Positions 57,590-64,000 of a stretch of 64,000 nt of DNA are shown one piece after another. Below the pieces are notes generated by a model. It was not told the DNA's origin. It saw only the letters and a list, made by a program, of their open reading frames with translations, and made no database searches. Source of the stretch: Telopea speciosissima (lineage: Eukaryota; Streptophyta; Magnoliopsida; Proteales; Proteaceae); contig NW_025317403.1 in NCBI RefSeq assembly GCF_018873765.1, positions 79,150 to 143,149 on the forward strand, given 5' to 3'. Numbering within the stretch: the first letter of the stretch is position 1; each line of letters opens with the position of its first letter. A program made the position numbers and the translations under genes.

Positions 57590-59100
57590 TCTTGAGTCTT
57601 CTTCTATTCCCAAAAATGTCACGAGAGGCCTTATCCAATCCAAAATGGATGCAAGCAATGGCGAGGAAATGGTGGCTCAGAGAAGAACGATACTTGGACA
57701 CTTGTTGATCTTCCCAGGGGAGAACTCGAGTTGGATGTAGATGGGTTTATACATCAAGTATAGATCCGATGGTACGGTGGAAAGGTACAAAGCTCGGCTG
57801 GTTGCTAAAGGGTATAGTCGGTGTATGGCATTGACTACCAGGAGACTTTTGCCCCTGTAGCCAAGCATAACTCCATCGGGGTTCTTCTTTCGATGTGAGC
57901 CAATAAAGATTGGCCTATGTACCAATTAGATGTGAAGAATGCATTTCTTCATGGAGATTTAGCGAAGTTGTGTACATGCAGCCTCCACTTTGGTTTTAAG
58001 TGTCCCTCATTTGAAGGGAAAGTGTGTTTGTTGAAGAAAGCTCTTTATGGCCTAAAGCAGTCTCCTAAGGCCTGGTTTGAGAGATTTAAACAAGCCATTA
58101 CGAAGAATGGGTATTCCCAGTCAAGCTGACCACACCTTGTTTATCGGAGAGGTAATGGTACGATTACAGCTCTCATTGTCTATGTTGATGACATTGTGGT
58201 ATTGGGAATGATGTTCTTTGAGATAGATAGATTGAAGTCTTATCGGCTAAACAGTTTGAGATCAAAGACCTTGGAATCTTAAAATACTTCTTGGGTATTG
58301 AGGTATCTAGATCGAGAAAGGGATCAACATTTGCCAAAGGAAATTTGTCTTGGATCTTCGAAAGAGACAGGGGATGATGGGGTGCAAACCAGCTACTTCC
58401 CCATTGATCCGAATCATAAACTTGGTGATGAATGTGGTTCTTCTCTTATAGATGCAAGCAAGTACCGAGGTTAGTTGGGAAACTAATCTATCTCTCCCTA
58501 ACTCGACCGGACATCTCTTATGCGGTTGGAGTGGTGAGTCGGTTCATGCATGCTCCCAGGGTGGACATGCGGATGCGTATATCGCATCATCAAATACTTG
58601 AAATCTGTCCGAGGAAAGGGCCTTTTATTTGCCAGGCATGACCATTTACAGATTGAAGGCTACAGATGCTTGATTGGGCTGGTTCGTCTCACGCGGAGAT
58701 CTACTTACAGGTATTGTACCTTCTTGGGTGGTAATCTAGTTACCTGGAGGAGCAGAAACAACCGATTGTTGCTCGATCTAGTCTTGAGGCCGAGTTTAGG
58801 GCCATGGCCCGTGGAGTATGTGAGCTTATATGGCTAAAGCGACTTCTTCACGATTTGAGCTTTGAAGCGAAGGGCGATGAGACTTTATTGTGACAACAAA
58901 GCTGCCATAAGCATTGCCCATAATCCGGTTCAACATGATCGAACCAAGCATATTGAGGTCGATCGTCAGCTTCATCAAAGAGAAGTTGGATTACAGGTGC
59001 ATTTGTACTCCCTTTGTGAAAGCAGGTGATCAAGTAGCGAGATATCTTCACCAGGGTCTCTCTTCTAGTCTATTTAGTACTCTATTGTGCAAGTGGAATG
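57590..59100 (+). pseudogene. pol: copia reverse transcriptase and RNase H, frameshifted
   Basis: Pieces in different frames: NDTWTLVDLPRGE, RYKARLVAKGYSR, YQLDVKNAFLHGDL, LLKKALYGLKQSPKAWFERF, then after a stop ALIVYVDDIVVLG with intact YVDD (about 58170-58205), KYFLGIE-like, KLIYLSLTRPDISYAVGVVS, and toward the 3' end [17 protein letters not shown]-like and [17 protein letters not shown], the RNase H end. Many frameshifts and several stops, more than in integrase. The motifs are individually well kept, which suits a young family with a damaged member. Confidence 0.87.
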
Positions 59101-59131
59101 TATGACATTTATTCTCCGACTTGAGGGGGAG

Positions 59132-59424
59132 TGTTAGAGTTGTTAGAATATCTTGTATAGGGGTAGTTCTGTCATTGTCTAGTTATAAGACATGACTAAG
59201 TTGTATTTTTACTTTATTGTCTTATTTCTCCTTACCTCCCTAGGGAGGCTTGTGTAATTTGGAAGACTTAATGAATGAAGCTAATATGTGTGTTGAGAAT
59301 CACTCTCAACACACACAATCGATTCTCCCATTCTCTTCTCTTCTTCTCATCTCTTCTCTCCTTCTTCTTCTTCTTGCTGTATACTCTTCTCTTACCAGAT
59401 TCGATCTACCTTTGAGTTTCAACT
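59132..59424 (+). repeat. 3' LTR of copia element
   Basis: 293 bp, by eye identical to the 5' LTR. Preceded by the polypurine tract at about 59121-59131 and followed by the GAATC duplication. Confidence 0.93.
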
Positions 59425-60232
59425 GAATCCTCCTCTCCAAGCTAAACCCAAGAAGTTGCGGGTATGTGATGATAACTGCCCTTTCCCAACCCATTTTGTT
59501 ATGAAAGAAATCCATGTCTCATTATCCTCTTCTCAAACAGTGCCACAAAATAAGGGTACTTTCTAAATGCCATGAGAATCTCATTCTCAAAAAAACCCCA
59601 CCTTCTATAAGCCTCCAATTTCAGCTTCCATGTCGATCTGTTCACTGATGTAAAAACAAACAGAGCACGCATAAACATGTGTTTTGAAAGGTTGAAACCC
59701 ATTTGCTTAATCTCCTCAAGTATCTGTTTGAACCGATCATTTTTTGGCATCATGGTGCTGGGAAAGTTAATTAGTAAAATCACGATTTCAGAATCAGGCA
59801 CTCCATTTTCTCTCAAGATTGCAATATTTCGAGACACAATCTGTATGCCACACCTGATGAGACGAGGTTCACGTTTTAGACCAAGAACAACATTCTCCAC
59901 AGTCCCAACTAAACTTTTCAAGAAATTAAAAGCAGGGATGATTTGGTTTTCTAAGCTACTAGACAAGACGCTTGGCTCTTTACAGAGGATTTTGGCGATG
60001 TTAGGACTGGAAACACCCTGGGAATGGAAAAACTCAAGTTTAGGCAGAAGGTTTTTTGTAGGACTGGATACGAGCACTGATGGGAACCTTCCAATGATAC
60101 TGGAAATTTGGGCGTCGGTGAATCCATGGTTTTTGAAGAGGGTAAGAACCGAGTCTGGTTTATCAGAGGATTCAAAACCAACCTTCTTGGATGCAGAAAT
60201 GGCGACTCGGGTGATAGGCCACAGGAGCTGAT

Positions 60233-61170
60233 TGTAAAACAAAGCCATCATATTAAGGCCCAAGGCCGTGGAGAAGACTAAGAACCATTTGACTATCAGA
60301 GATGGGCTGAGCAGCCGCGGCCAGATGTGCTGCAATTGTCTTCGCTTTTTTAACATATTCAGCCACAGAGAGAGTGCCCTTTTTTCTACGGGCCTGAGAG
60401 CGAGAGGAGAAGTGCTTCTCAAGCGCCATCCATACTTCATGAGAAGTATCCAAACCAACAACCAAGGAGAAGACCGATTCGGTGAGAGTAGAGAGTAAGC
60501 AACAGAGCAACATCTGATCTTGCTGCTGCCATGTGATATACTCAGGGTTGGGTTGCGGTTGAGGTGTAGCAGCAGGGTCAGTGGCATTCACAGTCGCAGC
60601 GAGGGTTGGAGAGGGACACGGAAACAAGCCATCGACATACTTGAGATAGTCATGAAGCCGGAATAATGGCAGAAACTGAGCATGCCATAAGAGATAGTTG
60701 GTTTGGTCCAACTTGATCTGTAGAATATGTGATATGTTTCCTCCAAAACCAAAGGGAGTGGGGGGTCCAACTTGATCTGCAGAATATGTGATATGTTTCC
60801 TCTAAAACCAAAGGGAGTGGAGGCTGAGATCACAGCAGAACGAAGATGAAGAGGTTGCCAAGGCAGAAACGTGAAAAGGAAGGGAGAAAAATCTAGATCG
60901 AATTGCTAAAACTTTAGCAGGCTGCTGATACCATGTAAAGTTTGAGATGAACTTGAATTCCTTAGTACCGAATTGGTATGTGAGGCTGTCTATTTATATT
61001 GCATTTACAAGAGTTTTACATTCAGATGTAACTTGAGGGTCACTCAAGATTAGATAAGGATAAGAGCTGTTGCTACAGTTTAGGACTTAGTTAAAGATAA
61101 TCCTTGAGAGGAATGATCTGTTGAGGACTCTTCTTGTGACTTGGAAGAGTTATCTTGAGTTACACTTTCA
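60233..61170 (-). mobile_element. Internally deleted LTR retrotransposon in mTERF D
   Basis: 938 bp, minus-strand orientation. LTR 61170-60934 (TGAAAGTGTAAC to CAAACTTTACA, 237 bp), then PBS TGGTATCAGCAGCC, leader, and the start of gag. The element stops right after gag GLGP(stop)YDGFV and ends TTTTACA, matching only the last bases of its own LTR. Flanked by exact CTGAT duplications (60228-60232, 61171-61175), so I infer a normal insertion followed by deletion from gag to the last ~6 bp of the 3' LTR. The leader carries a 59-bp direct duplication (GGTCCAACTTGATCTG at 60706 and 60765). Confidence 0.82.
60253..60711 (-). pseudogene. gag: copia-type gag fragment
   Basis: Reads MDQTNYLLWHAQFLPLFR, YITWQQQDQMLLCCLLSTLT, VWMALEKHFSSRSQAR and SDSQMVLSLLHGLGP, the UBN2-type gag core of copia elements. 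The RNA-binding knuckle and all of pol are missing because of the deletion. It is a different subfamily from the 53596 element. Confidence 0.85.
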
Positions 61171-61337
61171 CTGATGAGGTAAGAGACAACGAAAGGGTTT
61201 TGATTTCTTGAGGGTTTTGAGGAGAAGTAATAATTGAAAGATGAAGAAGGGTTTTGCAGAAAACCCAGATGGGTTGTTGAATCTCTTATTACAACAGTTC
61301 TCCCGATCGGGACTCTTTTGAAGAACAAACTAAACAT

Positions 61338-61460
61338 TCGGAAATTTTATTAAAAGCGCAATTAGTGCCGACTTATGACTACGAACTTACAGGTTCTTTC
61401 GAGAGTGCGGCTGCTGTTTCCACTTTCCATTGCTTTCATCTACTCTGCAACTTGAGACCA
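61338..61460 (-). promoter_or_regulatory. 5' leader of mTERF D with upstream ORF
   Basis: The minus-strand ATGAAAGCAATGG start at about 61433, then GTAAGTTC; the downstream TTTTAG of B and C is TTTTAA here. Corresponds to the leaders of B and C. Confidence 0.35.
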
Positions 61461-61663
61461 AAGTTCTCGAAGTGTGAATGCTACCTACGGACTGGAGAGT
61501 TAAAAAAAATCCACGAAGCCCTTTGGCAACTGGAGCTGTAGGAGAAGCTGCAGATCCGTTTGGTAATGAATACAATTCATATGATCGGACTTATTTAGGT
61601 TCCACATAGGCCTTACTTCTCGTCTCATGGCAATTCACTTCAACAACATTGAAAGCCTGAGAG

Positions 61664-61919
61664 TAGGGATGTAAATGAATAGCCGAAATCCGTTTTCGTA
61701 TCCGTTTAGCACTATCCGAATCCGTCAGAAAGCTAAACGGATAGATACAGATAGGCTATAGCTATCCAAAAAGCTATATTTACATGTAAATGGACAAAAT
61801 ATCCGATCTGTATTCGCGTCCGTATCCGTTTAGCACTATCCGAATCCGTCCGAAAGCTAATCGGATGCGGATGCAGATATAGCACTATCCAAGCCGAATC
61901 CGATCCGTTTACATCCCTA
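61664..61919. mobile_element. hAT-type MITE (256 bp) with exact 8-bp TSD
   Basis: Starts TAGGGATGTAAATG and ends GTTTACATCCCTA (12-bp inverted termini). Flanked by exact 8-bp CCTGAGAG at 61656-61663 and 61920-61927. The interior is rich in ATCCGAATCCG and its inverse, giving long foldback. The paralogous flank at 45285-45300 lacks the insert. Confidence 0.88.
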
Positions 61920-61926
61920 CCTGAGA

Positions 61927-62189
61927 GCAAGGTTTTAAAATTTGGAATCGGTCCGTGCCATTGGAATTGGTCCGTCACTGGAATTGGTTCCAAAAACCCT
62001 ACAAGTAAAAAATTTTAGTGATTCTAGGATTTTTTTTTTTTGGAAAAATTTCACACACCTCCCCTGAGGTATGACTAATGTACACTTTCACTTGTGAGGT
62101 TTAGAAAATTTCACGTACCTCCCATACTTTCCAAACGAAGTAATAAAAACACCCATTCCGTTAATTGTAGAAAAACTCACATTCTTGAA
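61927..62189. repeat. Truncated GAATCGGT repeat and TTTCACACACCTCCC repeat
   Basis: 61927-61998 is the left part of the 45299 repeat. 62040-62160 holds two related units (AAAATTTCACACACCTCCC and AAAATTTCACGTACCTCCC), probably one end of another TIR element whose partner is not seen. Confidence 0.45.
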
Positions 62190-62720
62190 AGCTCAACCTG
62201 GTACTTCTGATGTCTTGAAGCACAATCGACAATTCCGTTGGTGGTTGTAGAGAATCGCTCCCAAGGAAGCGAATGAGAGATTGGCAATCCGAGTACACAC
62301 GATCAGGCATCAAATTCCAGCAGCTCTAGCCTTATGCATACCAAGTTTCAAAGCTAAAGCCTCACCAACAATGACTGAAGTTGGGAATAAATGATCCGTT
62401 GCTATCCATCCCATCGAAGCTTGCTCATCTAACATAAAGCAACCTAGTCCCATGGCACACGGCCTGGTGGAGAAAGCTGCATCGGAAAAGACTTGACATT
62501 TCCTAGAATGCTGATGTCTATGTGAAGGAGGTATTTGAATCTGATCTGGTGCCTGAGTTAAAAACAAAGAACTCAAAACAGAATCAACTGTTAATTTAGC
62601 ACTCATTAGCCATATGTGGACTGGAGGGTTGTCTTCTATAGATTGCAGCATTTCTTCTCTTCCAATTTTCCCATATGTGATCGAAGAGTTTTCTTTCCGT
62701 CTCGTTTTGCTCTAATGAGG
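62190..62720 (-). pseudogene. RNase H-like domain fragment (LINE-derived type)
   Basis: The minus strand reads FDHIWENWKRRNAAIYRR, then VFSDAAFSTRPCAMGLGCFM and VGEALALKLGMHKARAAGI. After a stop or frameshift it continues YSDCQSLIRFLGSD and LQDIRSTRLSFQECEFFYN. DAAF, the glycine-rich strand, the E of GEALAL and the D of SDCQSL match the plant RVT_3 RNase H-like domain found at the end of many plant LINEs. No RT or tail is adjacent. Fragment only. Confidence 0.75.
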
Positions 62721-62859
62721 TAACGTTTGAAGAACCCTTTATCTCCTTCCGTCTTGCCCTCTCCCATCGCCGCCGATTGAGTACTGCTAGCATTAGATGG
62801 GTTAAATTGCTAAGTGGCGACTGCAGCGGCTGCCTCATCTCTCTCGCGCCTAAGCTCTG

Positions 62860-63890
62860 GCTGCCTCATCACTGTTTGGATTTGTTGTGCTGCCTAAAAC
62901 CTTTATTTTGGAAAATCTGGTTTATCCTGGTTTCTCGAACGAAACACCTTCTCTAAGTTTTTCTCTACCGTTTTTTCTCCGCCATTTGTGCCTGTTATTT
63001 CTCCGCCGTTTGTGCATGTTTATTTCCCCGCCATTTGTGCGTGTAATCCTTCTCCTCTCCTTCTTTGCACCGTCCACCAAGATCCTTGGCACCGCCGATA
63101 AGCGATGCCGGCGGCGATGATGACGAACTCACCCCCTTTCACGGATCATCATCGCCCCACCTTCCACCCTGCTTCACCATCCCTGAAGCTCCCCGTTCTA
63201 CCTTATCCAGCCTCAGTTCAGTGGCTGGTTATGGTTTTTAGCCACCGAACCGAGGGGCTTCCAAACAATGGAGGTTTTTTCATTTTCCTTGTTTGTATAT
63301 TTGTAGGTGTTAGTGATCCAGGTGCTGGTGGCATCGAGATTATCATTGGCTCCGATGCCCCAACCGCCGTTCACCTTCACCATACCTTTCCTGTTGCCGA
63401 ACAAAGCTCTACCCGCCTATCCAGCAGATCCTTGCAATTTTGTTCGAAAGTAGGCTGTGGCAGCGTTTCTGGTGGCCCTTTTGCAGTCGATCGAAGCTCC
63501 ACTCGTCGATCCAACAGACCTTTGTCGATCTAGCAAGTCTGTTTGAAAGTAGGCGTTGTGGTAGTGTATCGGCATGCGTGGACAGTTTGGCGTTGGTTTG
63601 CTCAGCACATATGGCCCCCCCTCTTTTGGCACATTTGTGTCTACGCTTAATTTTAGCTGTATCTACAGCTTTTTCTCTAGGGAAGTTGTAAACCATCCCC
63701 TAGCCTGGATGACCCAATCAATGGCATGTGAGACTGAGTTAATTTTCACTCCTTGTTTTTGGATACCATATATCCATACCTTGTGTTTATCATGCTCTCT
63801 ATCTGTCTTATGTATTTTGTTTTCCTTTGTTTGGCATTGGACGCGCTTGAATGAATAGCCTTCTTTTCTACCCCAAAAAAAAAAAAAAAA
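62860..63890 (+). other. Unassigned sequence ending in an A-tract
   Basis: A 142-aa frame at 63105-63533 (MPAAMMTNSPPFTDHH) shows no domain; part of it is internally duplicated (EQSSTRLSSRS and DRSSTRRSNRP, about 105-110 bp apart). The 3' part ends GCCTTCTTTTCTACCCC followed by about 18 A, resembling the 3' end of a retroposed transcript or LINE. No target duplication or RT found, so function is open. Confidence 0.3.
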
Positions 63891-64000
63891 AACATAGCAT
63901 AGATAGAAAAACATTATTGTTGCTCCTTACAGGGTAGGCCAGGCTGTTGTCCCCAACATAAAAACCATTCAAATACACTCCTAGTGGGGTTACTCCTTGA

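Larger units (their letters stand above)
53596..59424 (+). mobile_element. Ty1/copia LTR retrotransposon, complete structure, broken coding region
   Basis: 5829 bp. 5' LTR 53596-53888 and 3' LTR 59132-59424, both 293 bp, starting TGTTAGAGTT and ending TTTCAACT (not the usual CA); I see no difference between them. The primer-binding site TGGTATCAAAGCC (initiator-Met tRNA type) abuts the 5' LTR and a polypurine tract TTGAGGGGGAG precedes the 3' LTR. Domain order gag, protease, integrase, RT, RNase H is that of copia. Several frameshifts and stops separate the domains, so it cannot make its own proteins. It is inserted in mTERF D with GAATC target duplications, in opposite orientation to the gene. 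Confidence 0.95.
53352..61337 (-). pseudogene. mTERF family gene, copy D, split by two LTR elements
   Basis: Three minus-strand pieces make one paralogue of B and C. N-terminus 61337-61171 (MFSLFFKRVPIGRT to NPFVVSYLIS); middle 60232-59425 (ISASKKVGFESSDKPDSVLT through AYRRWGFFENEILMAFRKYP and MGWERAVIITYPQLLGFSLE); C-terminus 53595-53352 (CCSVLRVLILKGLVKEDL to EEVWKEPIVKCPNL). The first gap is a 938-bp LTR-element remnant with duplicated CTGAT (60228-60232, 61171-61175). The second is a 5.8-kb copia element with duplicated GAATC (53591-53595, 59425-59429). Independently of the insertions, the frame is broken near 59512 by loss of about 2 bp (RIMRH then frame change) and near 60205 in a short indel. 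The coding sequence is otherwise well preserved, so inactivation looks fairly recent. Confidence 0.9.

Noticed and set aside
62040-62160. Terminal repeat of another MULE
   Set aside because: The TTTCACACACCTCCC units look like a TIR but no inverted partner lies within the window.
63105-63533. 142-aa frame as a new gene
   Set aside because: No recognisable domain, internal duplication, next to retroelement debris and an A-tract; kept only as unassigned sequence.
1-64000. tRNA or rRNA genes
   Set aside because: The only tRNA-like promoter boxes found belong to the two SINE copies; no cloverleaf gene or rRNA sequence was recognised.

Overview
The window is nuclear DNA from a flowering plant. 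It is AT-rich and intron-bearing, with mTERF-family organellar proteins, a plant-type aconitase fragment, Ty1/copia, L1-type LINE, SINE, MULE and hAT debris, and a ~185-bp satellite. The gene content and an Au-SINE-like tail fit an angiosperm, probably a eudicot; the species cannot be read from the sequence. Only two loci look like intact protein genes. Everything else recognisable is pseudogene or repeat.  Layout. (1) 1-21,301: three tandem blocks, each made of a dead, 5'- and 3'-truncated LINE fragment followed by a ~185-bp satellite array. In every block the satellite just after the LINE runs on the minus strand for ~0.6 kb. It then flips through a ~40-bp spacer into a plus-strand array, so each block carries a large palindrome whose left arm abuts the LINE. 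Blocks 2 and 3 are a ~6.3-kb tandem duplication, and the arrays also show a ~1.42-1.49-kb (about 8-monomer) higher-order period. (2) 21.8-22.2 kb: a LINE RT C-terminal fragment. (3) 23.0-28.05 kb, minus strand: two adjacent intron-containing fragments of unrelated genes. One is the 5' six exons of mitochondrial-type aconitase (start ATG now CTG, at least one frameshift). The other is the N-terminal part of a BAG6-like ubiquitin-domain protein (stop codon in the Ubl domain). (4) 28.4-35 kb: a long-TIR MULE-like element, a copia RT relic invaded by a SINE, short MULE-type MITEs and two hairpin-forming inverted repeats. (5) 35.9-61.3 kb: a minus-strand tandem cluster of four mTERF genes. Copy A (35.9-37.0) is a pseudogene; B (38.7-39.9) and C (49.7-50.9) are intact; D (53.35-61.34) is split by a 5.8-kb copia element with apparently identical 293-bp LTRs and by a second, internally deleted LTR element. 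Between the genes lie MITEs, a second long-TIR element, SINE 2 and duplicated mTERF flanks. (6) 61.6-64 kb: a clean hAT-type MITE with an 8-bp target duplication, an RNase H fragment, and sequence I could not assign.  How it works together. There is no operon-like logic. The two intact mTERF genes are predicted nuclear-encoded, organelle-targeted regulators of organellar transcription or RNA metabolism. The rest records repeated tandem duplication followed by transposon insertion. Several insertions can be placed by target-site duplications, and two by paralogous empty sites inside this window.
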